A stretch of DNA of 64,000 nt. Source: Acinetobacter pittii (lineage in GTDB: Bacteria > Pseudomonadota > Gammaproteobacteria > Pseudomonadales > Moraxellaceae). The notes beneath the pieces are model-generated. The model was not told where the DNA came from, did no database searches, and was given only the letters and a program-made list of their open reading frames with translations. The position numbers were made by a program, and so were the translations under genes. The DNA lies in assembly GCF_034064985.1 (NCBI RefSeq), contig NZ_CP139249.1:1178001-1242000 (forward strand). The letters are read 5' to 3'. How positions within the stretch are numbered: position 1 is the first letter of the stretch; the number at the start of each line of letters is the position of its first letter. This document shows, in pieces, positions 45,088 through 55,069 of the stretch.

Positions 45088-45590
45088 CGTAGTTCAAAAC
45101 AATAAAAATGATGGGATGTAGGCAGCTCAAAATGAAATGTCCACAAGTATTTAATCAATATGACATAAAAAGCTGCTGAAAAAATATCAAAAGTGTTTCT
45201 TATACTAAAGTCTTAGGACTGCCTGAGTGTTTTTTATGCGTATCAGCTAAAAATTTAACCGAATCGTTATTTAATTCGAGTACACTTTCCCGTGCTTTTT
45301 TGAGCACTCATATCATAATTTTATGTGATTCTCCTATATCTTCAGCTTTTTATTGAAAAAGTAAGAGGTTATTTCTAGCTACTCAAAGTGGTTAGAAACT
45401 TCAGGTATTCTCCTGTTTTAGAAAACATTGATTTTGTTTTCATTGAGGTAGTAGGAAGGTTTTTTGTTCACAAAAAACCATTTCCCTTTTGCGGTGTTAA
45501 TGTGAAAGGTTAGGGCTGTGTATTCGTAAAGAATAGACGTTTCATTTTGGTATTTCCAACGGACTTGGAAATATAGATTGAAGTAAAGTT
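45088..45590 (+). promoter_or_regulatory. Long dctA upstream region with hairpins
   Basis: About 500 bases without a gene. Three hairpins lie in the 170 bases before dctA: GAAAAC/GTTTTC (45421-45441), GGTTTTTTG-TTCA-CAAAAAACC (45458-45479) and TATTTCCAA/TTGGAAATA (45551-45573). The last lies just before the ribosome-binding region. This suggests a long regulated leader. I see no reading frame here. Confidence 0.55.
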
Positions 45591-46949
45591 ATGGCTAAAA
45601 AACCGATTTATAAATCACTTTATTTTCAGGTGATTATTGCGATTATTGCGGGTATCTTGGTAGGACATTTTTCCCCAAGCTCAACGCAAATTGTCAATGG
45701 TGTTGAACAACATATCCCGGGTTTAGGTGAGAAACTCAAGCCATTAGGTGATGCCTTTATTCGTTTGATCAAGATGATCATCGCTCCAGTTATTTTCTGT
45801 ACCGTGGTCAGCGGTATTGCTGGCATGGAAAGCATGAAGTCAGTCGGAAAAACTGGCGGCGTTGCGTTGTTATACTTTGAAATCGTTTCAACAATTGCGC
45901 TTCTAATTGGCCTTGTTGTAATTAACATTGCTAAACCGGGTGTAGGGATGAATGTTGACCCTACCACTCTCGATACTTCGGGCATTCAAAAATACGTCAG
46001 TTCTGGTGAGTCACAATCTACCATTGATTTCTTAATGCACATCATCCCTGATACGGTGGTTGGTGCATTTGCAAATGGTGAAATCTTACAAGTCCTTCTT
46101 TTTGCAATTCTCTTTGGTTTTGCTTTACATAAGTTAGGTGATGCAGGACGTCCAGTTTTAAAATTTATTGATCAAGTTGCACACGTGTTCTTTAACATTG
46201 TGAATATGGTCATGAAATTGGCTCCGATTGGTGCATTCGGTGCAATGGCATTCACTATCGGTAAATATGGCGTTGGTTCACTTGTACAGTTAGGGCAGCT
46301 CATTATCTGCTTCTATATTACGTGTCTACTCTTTATCTTCTTAATCTTGGGTACAATCAGCCGTATTAGTGGATTCAGTATCCTTAAGATGATTCGCTTG
46401 ATTCGTGAAGAGTTATTAATTGTACTTGGTACATCTTCTTCTGAATCTGTTTTGCCTCGCATGTTGCGTAAGCTTGAAATTGCAGGTTGTGAAAAGTCTG
46501 TAGTTGGTTTGGTGATCCCAACAGGTTATTCATTTAACCTTGATGGTACGTCAATTTATTTGACTATGGCCGCAATCTTTATTGCTCAGGCAACAAATAC
46601 ACAGCTTGATATTCAACATCAGATTACTTTGTTGTTGGTACTCTTAATTTCATCTAAGGGTGCTGCGGGTGTAACAGGATCTGGCTTTATTGTTATGGCT
46701 GCAACTTTATCTGCTGTAGGACATATTCCAGTGGCAGGTCTGGCATTGATTTTAGGTATTGACCGTTTCATGTCAGAAGCCCGCGCATTAACTAACCTTG
46801 TTGGTAACTCATTAGCAACGATTGTTGTTGCAAAATGGGTCGGTGCTTTAGATAAAGATAAGCTAAATGATGCCTTAAATAATCCAGATGAAGTCGACAG
46901 AAAAATGATGGAGCAAAAAACTCCTCAAGTCGCTGAAGGTTTAGATTAA
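45591..46949 (+). CDS. dctA: C4-dicarboxylate:cation symporter DctA
   Basis: The 452-residue DAACS-family transporter is close to E. coli DctA throughout: [24 protein letters not shown]-type [20 protein letters not shown], the HP1 serine-rich [18 protein letters not shown] and [20 protein letters not shown]. It imports succinate, fumarate and malate across the inner membrane. A long hairpin-rich upstream region suggests regulation. A terminator follows. Confidence 0.95.
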   Translation: MAKKPIYKSLYFQVIIAIIAGILVGHFSPSSTQIVNGVEQHIPGLGEKLKPLGDAFIRLIKMIIAPVIFCTVVSGIAGMESMKSVGKTGGVALLYFEIVSTIALLIGLVVINIAKPGVGMNVDPTTLDTSGIQKYVSSGESQSTIDFLMHIIPDTVVGAFANGEILQVLLFAILFGFALHKLGDAGRPVLKFIDQVAHVFFNIVNMVMKLAPIGAFGAMAFTIGKYGVGSLVQLGQLIICFYITCLLFIFLILGTISRISGFSILKMIRLIREELLIVLGTSSSESVLPRMLRKLEIAGCEKSVVGLVIPTGYSFNLDGTSIYLTMAAIFIAQATNTQLDIQHQITLLLVLLISSKGAAGVTGSGFIVMAATLSAVGHIPVAGLALILGIDRFMSEARALTNLVGNSLATIVVAKWVGALDKDKLNDALNNPDEVDRKMMEQKTPQVAEGLD

Positions 46950-46966
46950 TTCAAATAAACCTGTAT

Positions 46967-46995
46967 AAAAAGGAAGCTTTGGCTTCCTTTTTTAT
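46967..46995 (+). terminator. Terminator of dctA
   Basis: Stem AAAAAGGAAGC/GCTTCCTTTTT with a 4-base loop. Confidence 0.9.
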
Positions 46996-47111
46996 TGGCT
47001 GACTGAAAAGTACAGTTTTAATGAGCAGCTATGTCATGACAGTAGCTTAAAAAATGATTAGCATGCACAACAATCAGATTCGATAAAACAATAAAGCCGA
47101 AGGAAAATATT

Positions 47112-48257
47112 ATGTTGGCATACGATGCAGATTTAGAATTATTCCGTGATAATTTTAAACGTTTTATGAATGAGCATATTGCACCGCAATACGATCAATG
47201 GGAACGCGAAGGAATCATGCCACGTGCTGTCTGGAATCAACTGGGCGAAAATGGCTTTTTATGTGTGGATGTTCCAGAAGAATACGGTGGTTATGGCGTG
47301 CCAACCTATTATTCATTAATGTTGGTTGAAGAATCGGCACGTGCTGGATTCTGTGCATTATCAACAGCGATTTCTTGCCACTCTGAAATTGCTGCACCGT
47401 ATATTTTGCACATCGGGACAGAAGAGCAAAAACAATATTGGTTGCCGAAAATGGTAACAGGTGAAGTGGTTGGTGCAATTGGTATGACTGAACCTGGAGC
47501 GGGTTCGGATTTACAATCAATGCGTACCAGTGCCATTTTGCAAGATGACCATTATTTGCTAAATGGTTCAAAAACATTTATTTCAAATGGACAACATGCT
47601 GATCTTGTGGTGCTTGCAGTAAAAACTGATCCTCAAGCGCGTGCAAAAGGTGTGTCATTATTATTGGCAGATACTCATCTAGAAGGTTTTAAAAAAGGTA
47701 CCAACCTCGACAAAATCGGTCTGCATTCTCAAGACACATCTGAGCTATTTTTTGACAATGTTAAGGTTCCTAAAAACCAGTTACTCGGTCAAGCTGGGCA
47801 GGGTTTTGCTTACTTAATGCAAGAGTTACCACGTGAACGTACCGCTATTGCATCTACCGCAATTGGCGCTATTCGTGGTGCAATTGATTTGGCAACTGCT
47901 TATGTAAAAGAACGTCATGCATTTGGTCAGCCTATTTCACAGTTCCAAAATACTCGTTTTGTTCTAGCACAAGCAAAAATTGATGAGCTTGCTACAGCTG
48001 CTTTTTACGAGAGAAACGTTGCTCTATATCAAGAAGGTAAACTTGATGTTGAAACAGCAGCAGCGCTTAAAAGTTTCAGCACTGACATGCAAATGAAAGT
48101 CGCAGACAACTTGCTGCAACTTTTTGGTGGCTATGGTTATATGACTGAATATCCAATTTCACGTTTCTTTGTAGATGCACGTATTCAACGTATTTACGGT
48201 GGTACAAATGAAATTATGAAAGAAATCGTAGCACGTGGATTAATTGGCAAAGCTTAA
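47112..48257 (+). CDS. Acyl-CoA dehydrogenase
   Basis: The 381-residue flavoenzyme has the usual N-terminal, middle and C-terminal domains: DVPEEYGGYGVPTYYSLMLV, the signature GAIGMTEPGAGSDLQSMRTS, and the C-terminal YGGTNEIMKEI that holds the catalytic Glu position. It oxidises an acyl-CoA; chain length cannot be told from sequence. It is transcribed alone, with no fatty-acid or amino-acid catabolic genes adjacent. Confidence 0.92.
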   Translation: MLAYDADLELFRDNFKRFMNEHIAPQYDQWEREGIMPRAVWNQLGENGFLCVDVPEEYGGYGVPTYYSLMLVEESARAGFCALSTAISCHSEIAAPYILHIGTEEQKQYWLPKMVTGEVVGAIGMTEPGAGSDLQSMRTSAILQDDHYLLNGSKTFISNGQHADLVVLAVKTDPQARAKGVSLLLADTHLEGFKKGTNLDKIGLHSQDTSELFFDNVKVPKNQLLGQAGQGFAYLMQELPRERTAIASTAIGAIRGAIDLATAYVKERHAFGQPISQFQNTRFVLAQAKIDELATAAFYERNVALYQEGKLDVETAAALKSFSTDMQMKVADNLLQLFGGYGYMTEYPISRFFVDARIQRIYGGTNEIMKEIVARGLIGKA

Positions 48258-48267
48258 TAATAGCTTC

Positions 48268-48297
48268 AAAAAAGCCTACCTTTGAGTAGGCTTTTTT
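48268..48297. terminator. Bidirectional terminator
   Basis: AAAAAAGCCTAC/GTAGGCTTTTTT with a 6-base loop, between convergent acyl-CoA dehydrogenase and esterase genes. Confidence 0.92.
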
Positions 48298-48298
48298 A

Positions 48299-49243
48299 TT
48301 ATTTAGCTATTTTTGGAGAAGGGTCATCAAATAAAGATTTACAGCTTTCTAAATTTTGACAGGAAGCAAACATAAGGGCTTTAGGTAAACTCGCATATAA
48401 ATTTGTAATGTGTTGTTCAGCTGGGTTATAAAAATGCCAATAACTAAATTGGTTTGATCGTTTATTTTCTAAAGCTTTAAAGAAATTCGTTTCATTAAAT
48501 TTATGATTAAGTTGAGTGCGAGGGCCGCCTTGCTCATGTGTACCGACTGTGGTCATGAGTAAAGGGGAATGATTTGGTTTTTGACTTTGCCAATGATTTA
48601 ACTTCTGAAATAATATGCCTTGGTCAAACCAGAGAGAAGGGCTTGCAGCAAAGTAACGCTGAAATGCATCTGGCTTTTGAAAAAAATGATAAAGCACAAA
48701 CAAACCTCCAAAAGAATGTCCATAAAGACTTTGCTGTTGGCTATTAATCGGAAATTGTTTTGCAATTGTAGGCTTAAGTTCGCTATTTAAAAAAGCAATA
48801 AACTGATCAGCACCCCCATATTTATATTTACCTTGTGCTTGAAATTGGGCAGAAGGTTTTGGAGTGTAATCATAAGCACGCTTTTGTACATCAAAGGTTT
48901 TTTGCTGAGGGTAACCAACCGCTACAATCATGAGCGGGTCTAGTCCTAATTTGGTAGAACCAGCGCCAATCGACTGAGCAATATTAACAGCACTCGGAAA
49001 CGTAGCATTTCCGTCTAATATATAAAGTACAGGATAGCCATGTTGGGGCGGGGCGACAGGTGGTTTATAAATTTGAATAAGATAATCATGGCCTGTATGT
49101 TTAGATTTAATTTGAAATTGTGCCTGATTATTTTGAAAAACGATTTTTGGTTGATTTTGTATAGGCGTTTGGGCGAGGGCAGAACAGCTTATTAAAGTAC
49201 TTAATAAAAAACTTGAAGATAAAAAGAAAAATGATTTATGCAT
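48299..49243 (-). CDS. Secreted siderophore-esterase-like alpha/beta hydrolase (IroE/BesA type)
   Basis: The 314-residue product has a signal peptide (cleavage near ALA/QT) and the esterase-D (PF00756-type) fold: QHGYPVLYILDGNATFPSAV, the nucleophile elbow SLYGHSFGGLFVLYHF and a late His in NPAEQHITNLY. This family includes IroE/BesA trilactone siderophore esterases. A Fur box directly upstream supports a role in iron release. No siderophore synthesis genes lie nearby, so the substrate is inferred. Confidence 0.82.
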   Translation of the reverse strand: MHKSFFFLSSSFLLSTLISCSALAQTPIQNQPKIVFQNNQAQFQIKSKHTGHDYLIQIYKPPVAPPQHGYPVLYILDGNATFPSAVNIAQSIGAGSTKLGLDPLMIVAVGYPQQKTFDVQKRAYDYTPKPSAQFQAQGKYKYGGADQFIAFLNSELKPTIAKQFPINSQQQSLYGHSFGGLFVLYHFFQKPDAFQRYFAASPSLWFDQGILFQKLNHWQSQKPNHSPLLMTTVGTHEQGGPRTQLNHKFNETNFFKALENKRSNQFSYWHFYNPAEQHITNLYASLPKALMFASCQNLESCKSLFDDPSPKIAK

Positions 49244-49275
49244 AATGGGGAATAATAAAATTTATTATGCAAATG

Positions 49276-49294
49276 ATAAATGAAAATCATTATC
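49276..49294 (-). promoter_or_regulatory. Fur box upstream of the esterase
   Basis: ATAAATGAAAATCATTATC matches 15 of 19 bases of the Fur consensus and lies 32 bases before the esterase ATG. Confidence 0.8.
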
Positions 49295-49427
49295 AAATAA
49301 AGTGATCAAAGAAATGTGCGCAAAAAGGTTAATGAAAAAAGCTTTTACAGCTATATTGCCTAACAAATCAAAGCAGACTATTGTTATACTCTCGTTCAAA
49401 AGATGATTTTACTGAGGCTGCATTCTA

Positions 49428-50537
49428 ATGATCAACGATGATCAAAACAAAACGACTTCTCTTAGTTTGGAACAAATTCGCGAAGATATTGATAGTGTAG
49501 ATCAACAGATTCAAGAATTATTAAATCGCCGCGCAAGCCTTGCTGAAGCTGTTGCAAAAGCTAAATTTGCTTCCGAAGAGAATCCTTTGTTTTATCGTCC
49601 TGAACGTGAAGCACAAGTCTTACGTAAAGTTATGGAACGCAATCAAGGTCCTTTGTCTGATGTAACCATGGCGCGTTTGTTCCGTGAAATTATGTCTGCT
49701 TGTCTCGCTTTAGAGGCTCCGCAAAGCATTGCATTTCTAGGGCCAGAAGGGACTTTTACTCAATCTGCTGTACTTAAACACTTTGGTAAAGATGCAGTTG
49801 TTCGTCCATTACCAACAATTGATGAAGTGTTCCGTGAAGTAGAAGCAGGTAGTGCACATTACGGCGTAGTGCCAGTTGAAAACTCATCTGAAGGTATTGT
49901 GAACCATACTTTAGATTGTTTTAAAACATCGAATTTAAATGTGATTGGTGAAGTTGAATTACGTATTCATCATCAATTCCTCGTCTCTGAAAATACACGT
50001 AAAGACAGTATTAAACAGATTTATGCACACCAACAAACTTTGGCTCAATGCCGCCAGTGGTTAGACGCGCATTATCCGGGTGTTGAACGTGTTGCTTTAA
50101 ACTCAAATGCAGAAGCTGCACGTCGTATTCGCAACGAATGGCATTCAGCAGCGATCGCATCTGATATCGCAGCAGGCATGTATAACCTTGAAATCTTGCA
50201 TAGTAATATTGAAGATAATCCGGAAAATACCACTCGTTTCTTAGTCATTGGCCGTGAAAAGATTCCACAAAGTGGTAATGACAAAACTTCATTATTAATT
50301 TCAGCGCATGATCGTGCTGGTGCTTTATTAGAAATTTTAGCGCCGTTTGCAAAACATAATATTAGCTTAACGAGTATTGAGACTCGTCCAGCATTACCTG
50401 AAAAATGGGCCTATGTATTCTTTATCGATTTAGAAGGTCATATCGATCAAGAGAATGTTGCTGCGGCAATCAATGATATTCGCCCAATGGTAAAAGAGCT
50501 TCGTATTTTAGGTTCTTATCCTGCTGCCGTTCTCTAA
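49428..50537 (+). CDS. pheA: Bifunctional chorismate mutase/prephenate dehydratase (P-protein)
   Basis: The 369-residue product has an N-terminal AroQ chorismate mutase (about residues 10-95; IREDIDSVDQQIQELLNRRA), a prephenate dehydratase domain (AFLGPEGTFTQSAVLKHFGK, VPVENSSEGIVNHTLD) and a C-terminal ACT domain (GALLEILAPFAKHNISLTSI, ETRP) for phenylalanine feedback. It makes phenylpyruvate. The tyrosine/aromatic fusion gene tyrA-aroA follows 107 bases on, so the pathway genes are clustered. Confidence 0.95.
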   Translation: MINDDQNKTTSLSLEQIREDIDSVDQQIQELLNRRASLAEAVAKAKFASEENPLFYRPEREAQVLRKVMERNQGPLSDVTMARLFREIMSACLALEAPQSIAFLGPEGTFTQSAVLKHFGKDAVVRPLPTIDEVFREVEAGSAHYGVVPVENSSEGIVNHTLDCFKTSNLNVIGEVELRIHHQFLVSENTRKDSIKQIYAHQQTLAQCRQWLDAHYPGVERVALNSNAEAARRIRNEWHSAAIASDIAAGMYNLEILHSNIEDNPENTTRFLVIGREKIPQSGNDKTSLLISAHDRAGALLEILAPFAKHNISLTSIETRPALPEKWAYVFFIDLEGHIDQENVAAAINDIRPMVKELRILGSYPAAVL

Positions 50538-50551
50538 TTACTCATGTTGGA

Positions 50552-50585
50552 ATAATGACATGCATCAAGATGGTCATGTCATTAT
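50552..50585 (+). other. Hairpin between pheA and tyrA-aroA
   Basis: ATAATGACATG/CATGTCATTAT, an 11-bp stem with a 12-base loop and no T run. It could be a processing site, a protein site or a weak terminator. Confidence 0.5.
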
Positions 50586-50644
50586 GCTTAAAAACAAATT
50601 GCTCAAAGGTTTAAATCACTTTGAGCAAAAGCAAAGTTGAAGTT

Positions 50645-52891
50645 ATGTCACAACCCCTATTTAAAAAAGTTGCATTTATTGGTTTAGGACTCATCGGGTC
50701 GAGTTTGGCACGGGTTATTGTTGCCGAAAAGTTGGCGACAACTATTGTGGCATCTACACGCTCACAAAAAACTTTAGAAGATGCAAAATCACTTGGCTTA
50801 ATACAAGAAGGATTTTCTGATCCTGTAGAGGCTGTGAAAGGGGCAGATTTAGTTGTTTTAGCCTTGCCAGTACGTGCGACACAAAAAGTGCTTGAGCTAA
50901 TTAAACCTTATTTGACAGAAACCACGATTGTAACTGATGTGGGAAGTACAAAAGGTAATGTCGTCGATGCAGCAAAAGCTGTATTTGGTGAAGATTTACC
51001 AGCAGGTTTTGTACCAGGACATCCTATTGCTGGTAGTGAGCATACGGGCGTTCATGCGGGTAAAGTTGATTTATTTGCAAATCACAAAGTCATTTTAACG
51101 CCGTTGCCAACAAGTGCAGAATGGGCTGTTGATAAACTGATTCAACTTTGGTCAGCTGCTAAAGCTGAAGTTATTTGTATGGATGTTGCCAAGCATGATG
51201 AAGTTTTAGCACATACAAGTCATTTACCGCACTTGATGGCATTTAATTTGGTTGAGCAACTTGCAAACCGAGAAGATAATCTTGATATTTTTCGCTATGC
51301 AGCCGGTGGTTTCCGTGATTTTTCGCGTATTGCTGCCAGTGATCCTCAAATGTGGCATGACATTTTCTTTGCCAATAAAACCGCTATATTAAATGCTGTA
51401 GATGGCTTCGAGAAGCAACTTACCGTACTTAGAAAATTGATTGAAAACGAAGACTCTCATGCATTAATGGGTTTACTCGGCCATGCTCAGGCAGCACGTC
51501 AGCATTTCAATCATATGTTAGCCAAAAAACCTTTAATGGAGAAAAATAAGGTGACACAGCAATTCAGTATCTTACCGGGAAATAAGGCATTTAAAGGTAA
51601 ATTTACCGTACCGGGTGACAAATCTGTGTCACATCGCTCCATTATGTTCGGTGCTATTGCCGAAGGCACGACTCATGTCACTGGCTTCCTTGAAGGTGAA
51701 GATGCTTTGGCAACTTTGCAAGCTTTCCGTGATATGGGTGTAAGCATTGAAGGTCCTAAGAATGGTGAAGTGACCATTCATGGCGTGGGCATGCATGGTT
51801 TAAAAGCACCAGCGAGTGCCTTGTATATGGGTAACTCTGGAACGAGCATGCGTTTGCTTTCAGGCATGTTATCAGCACAAAAATTTGATTCAGTGATGAC
51901 AGGTGATGCATCACTTTCTAAACGTCCAATGGAGCGTATTGCTAAGCCATTGCGTTTAATGGGTGCGCAAATCCAAACGACAGGTGAGAAAGGTACACCA
52001 CCTGTAAGTATTACGGGTAGCCAGCAATTAAAAGGCATTCAATACGATTTACCTATGGCATCTGCTCAAGTGAAATCTGGTATTTTACTTGCTGGTTTAT
52101 GGGCTGAAGGTGAAACTTCAGTCACTGAGCCAGAACCAACTCGTGACCACACAGAGCGCATGCTTCGTGCATTTGGCTATGAAGTTAAAACCGAAGGTAA
52201 CAAAATCTCACTCGTTGGTGGCGGAAAATTAGTTGGTACTGATATTCAGGTTCCCTCTGATATTTCATCTGCTGCTTTCTTTATGGTGGGTGCCGCAATT
52301 ACAGAAGGTTCCGATGTTGTTCTGGAAGCTGTAGGTATTAATCCAACACGTACTGGCGTAATTGAAATTTTAAAACAGATGGGTGCTGATCTGACTGTTG
52401 AAAATGAACGTATTGCCGGTGGAGAGCCTATTGCTGATATTCATATTAAAGGTTCACGTACGCTTAAAGGCATTCACATGCCAGAAGACCAAGTGCCTTT
52501 AGCAATTGATGAATTCCCAGCTTTATTTATCGCAGCAGCTTGTGCCGAAGGCCAAACAGTATTAACTGGTGCGGCAGAACTTCGTGTGAAAGAGTCTGAT
52601 CGCATTCAAGTCATGGCTGACGGCCTAAAAATCATGGGTATTGATTGTACGCCAACTGATGATGGCATCATTATCGAAGGCAAGGGTAAGTCAGGTGATT
52701 GGTCACCAATCTTTGCTGGTGGTGAAATTGAATCACATCATGACCACCGTATTGCAATGAGTTTTAGTATGGCAGGTCTGCGTAATTCTGGTCCGATTAC
52801 AATTCATGGTACTGAAACGGTTGCTACAAGCTTCCCGACTTTTACTGAGTTGGCGAATCGTGCAGGCTTAACAATCGAAGTTAGCCAATAA
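50645..52891 (+). CDS. Fused prephenate dehydrogenase / EPSP synthase (TyrA-AroA)
   Basis: The 748-residue fusion has residues 1-about 295 as prephenate dehydrogenase (Rossmann start AFIGLGLIGSSLARVI, then GHPIAGSEHTGVHAG), and residues about 303-748 as EPSP synthase (GDKSVSHRSIMFGAIAEGTT, LYMGNSGTSMRLLSGML, DHTERMLRAFG, KESDRIQVM). It thus joins a tyrosine-branch enzyme with a shikimate-pathway enzyme. The fusion is known in Acinetobacter and some relatives. I chose the ATG at 50645 because the Rossmann fold begins there. An internal GGAG plus GTG at 51551 could initiate AroA alone. Confidence 0.94.
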   Translation: MSQPLFKKVAFIGLGLIGSSLARVIVAEKLATTIVASTRSQKTLEDAKSLGLIQEGFSDPVEAVKGADLVVLALPVRATQKVLELIKPYLTETTIVTDVGSTKGNVVDAAKAVFGEDLPAGFVPGHPIAGSEHTGVHAGKVDLFANHKVILTPLPTSAEWAVDKLIQLWSAAKAEVICMDVAKHDEVLAHTSHLPHLMAFNLVEQLANREDNLDIFRYAAGGFRDFSRIAASDPQMWHDIFFANKTAILNAVDGFEKQLTVLRKLIENEDSHALMGLLGHAQAARQHFNHMLAKKPLMEKNKVTQQFSILPGNKAFKGKFTVPGDKSVSHRSIMFGAIAEGTTHVTGFLEGEDALATLQAFRDMGVSIEGPKNGEVTIHGVGMHGLKAPASALYMGNSGTSMRLLSGMLSAQKFDSVMTGDASLSKRPMERIAKPLRLMGAQIQTTGEKGTPPVSITGSQQLKGIQYDLPMASAQVKSGILLAGLWAEGETSVTEPEPTRDHTERMLRAFGYEVKTEGNKISLVGGGKLVGTDIQVPSDISSAAFFMVGAAITEGSDVVLEAVGINPTRTGVIEILKQMGADLTVENERIAGGEPIADIHIKGSRTLKGIHMPEDQVPLAIDEFPALFIAAACAEGQTVLTGAAELRVKESDRIQVMADGLKIMGIDCTPTDDGIIIEGKGKSGDWSPIFAGGEIESHHDHRIAMSFSMAGLRNSGPITIHGTETVATSFPTFTELANRAGLTIEVSQ

Positions 52892-52936
52892 CTTTTGACC
52901 TAACACATTTTATAATTGCTAACACAATAGCAACGG

Positions 52937-52970
52937 CAGCAGCAGGCTAAAGGCTTGGCTGCTGTTTGTT
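52937..52970 (+). terminator. Probable terminator after tyrA-aroA
   Basis: CAGCAGC/GCTGCTG stem with a large loop, followed by TTTGTTTATT. Confidence 0.6.
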
Positions 52971-53018
52971 TATTGCTTATGCTAAGCGCAGATAATGATA
53001 AAAGTGTTAGGACAAAGG

Positions 53019-53402
53019 ATGAAAAAATTACAATTTATTGCCAGTTGCCCACAACATGGGGTGCTTGATCATCCACCAAATGAATGCCATATCACTCAAG
53101 AATATGTAGCGGCTTTACTGTTTAAACAATTGGGGCATTATGGTTTTGATGCACAGCATATTGTGCATGAACATGAAAAGGTGGAAGTAAGTATTGATAA
53201 TCACCTTTTACCATTGTCTATTACTTGCCAGCAAACCGACCAAGATGGGCATTTAATGTGTGAAATCTCTGCCAATCCTGATGAAGAACAAGACTGGTTT
53301 GAGAAAATCGAAACACAAAGTATTATTCGTCAGCTTGCACAGGCTGTTGAAAATAGCTTGAAAGCCGATCATAGCTTTTCAGCATTTGAGTGGAAAAGCT
53401 AA
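53019..53402 (+). CDS. Small protein of unknown function
   Basis: I do not recognise the family of this 127-residue protein. It starts MKKLQFIASCPQHGVLDHPP and has an acidic C-terminal half (SANPDEEQDWFEKIETQSII). It lacks a signal or membrane segment. Cys and His pairs near the start (CPQH, NECH) could bind a metal, but this is a guess. I chose the ATG at 53019 (AGGA six bases upstream) over an ATG eight codons before. It lies between tyrA-aroA and pepD. Confidence 0.68.
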   Translation: MKKLQFIASCPQHGVLDHPPNECHITQEYVAALLFKQLGHYGFDAQHIVHEHEKVEVSIDNHLLPLSITCQQTDQDGHLMCEISANPDEEQDWFEKIETQSIIRQLAQAVENSLKADHSFSAFEWKS

Positions 53403-53572
53403 ACATATTATTGTTAAGACTTATTTGTGAAGTACGGCTTTTTAGAAAAGTCGTACAATTTCTTTAAATTAAATATAAAAATACAAAATCTTTCCCGAAA
53501 TTCCTACCTATCTTTAATGCATTGTGTATATTGAAATTATTAAGATATTTACATAATTAGAGTGTAGTTTTC

Positions 53573-55033
53573 ATGACACAAGTTGATATTGCAGCGTTAT
53601 CTCCTCAAGTCGTTTGGCAGCATTTTCAAACACTTTGTACTATTCCTCGCCCATCGAAGCATGAACAGCAACTTCGTGAGTTTTTACAAAACTGGGCCGA
53701 AAGTCGAAATTTAGAAACATACGTAGATGAAGTCGGTAATTTAATTATTCGTAAGAATGCGACAGTGGGTAAAGAACATATGTCTGGCGTTATTCTGCAA
53801 GGCCATTTAGATATGGTCACTCAAGCCAATACTGGCACAGTACACGACTTCTTTAAAGACCCGATCCGCCCAGTTCTTGAAGACGGCTGGTTGATTGCCA
53901 AAGACACTACTTTAGGTGCTGATAATGGCATTGGGGTGGCTTTGGCTTTAGCTGTTTTAGATTCAAATGATATTGCTCATGGACCAATTGAAGTTCTTTT
54001 AACCGTTGATGAAGAGGCAGGTATGAGTGGTGCACGGCTTTTACAGGCTGGTGTACTAAAAGGAAAATGGCTATTTAATATTGATACAGAAGAGTGGGGT
54101 GAATTATATCTCGGATGTGCCGGTAGTATTGATGTTGAAGTCGAACAAGCACTTACTTATAAACCAATTCCTGAAAATTTAACGGTTGTAAATATTCAGG
54201 TTGCTGGCCTTAAAGGTGGTCACTCTGGTGTAGATATTCATTTAGGACGTGGCAATGCCAACGTTATTTTAGCTCGCTTTTTAAATCAGTATTTAACAAA
54301 GCTTGGTGGACACCTTGTCGAGTTTACAGGTGGTACGGCCCGTAATGCTTTACCGAGAGAAGCCGTAGCGACTATTGCAATTTCGCTTAACCAATTGCCT
54401 GAATTAGAAAAATTACTCGCTGAATATCAAACGATATGGGAAGACCAATTACAGGGTATTGATGACAACTTGCAATTAAGTATTCAATCCAATAATGCTG
54501 AAGTGACCGAAGTGATTGTTCAACAGCAGCAAAACGAATGGTTACAAGCTTTGGCAACAAGTCCTTATGGCGTTGCAAGTATGAGTCAGGTTCTACCAGA
54601 CGTAGTTGAAACCTCAAATAATATTGGGGTGGTAAAACTAAATCGAGAGGGTGGAAAAGCTGTCTTAATGGTTCGTTCAATGGTGAACCAAGAAGCTCAA
54701 GATTTTGCCGAAAAAATTCAGAATCATTTTAGCCAATTTAATATCGGCTCTACACTTACGCCGTTAGTGTCGGGTTGGACACCAAATCCAGATTCGGCGG
54801 CTTTAAAGTGTTTACAACAGGCCTATCAAAATGCATTTAATATTGAGCCAAATTTAAAAGTAATTCATGCAGGCTTAGAATGTGGAATTATTGCTGAACA
54901 TTATCCACATTTACAGATGGTTTCGTTTGGGCCTGATATTCAAGGTGCACATGCACCAGGTGAACGAGTTAAAGTTGATACTGTAGAGAAATGCTGGAAG
55001 CTACTGGTAACCGCTTTGGCATCTGTAGAGTAG
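53573..55033 (+). CDS. pepD: Aminoacyl-histidine dipeptidase (M20 family)
   Basis: The 486-residue metallopeptidase has zinc-site motifs LQGHLDMVTQ, TTLGADNGIGVALALAV and LTVDEEAGMSGARLL, then FNIDTEEWGELYLGCAGS and the C-terminal HAGLECGIIAEHYPHLQ. It hydrolyses dipeptides such as carnosine-type Xaa-His in the cytoplasm. It is transcribed alone and converges on rtcA. Confidence 0.94.
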   Translation: MTQVDIAALSPQVVWQHFQTLCTIPRPSKHEQQLREFLQNWAESRNLETYVDEVGNLIIRKNATVGKEHMSGVILQGHLDMVTQANTGTVHDFFKDPIRPVLEDGWLIAKDTTLGADNGIGVALALAVLDSNDIAHGPIEVLLTVDEEAGMSGARLLQAGVLKGKWLFNIDTEEWGELYLGCAGSIDVEVEQALTYKPIPENLTVVNIQVAGLKGGHSGVDIHLGRGNANVILARFLNQYLTKLGGHLVEFTGGTARNALPREAVATIAISLNQLPELEKLLAEYQTIWEDQLQGIDDNLQLSIQSNNAEVTEVIVQQQQNEWLQALATSPYGVASMSQVLPDVVETSNNIGVVKLNREGGKAVLMVRSMVNQEAQDFAEKIQNHFSQFNIGSTLTPLVSGWTPNPDSAALKCLQQAYQNAFNIEPNLKVIHAGLECGIIAEHYPHLQMVSFGPDIQGAHAPGERVKVDTVEKCWKLLVTALASVE

Positions 55034-55045
55034 TTCTTTATAAAT

Positions 55046-55069
55046 AAGAAGCTCAGTCATGAGCTTCTT
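55046..55069. terminator. Bidirectional terminator pepD/rtcA
   Basis: Perfect stem AAGAAGCTCA-GTCA-TGAGCTTCTT. Its right arm touches the rtcA stop codon. Confidence 0.85.
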
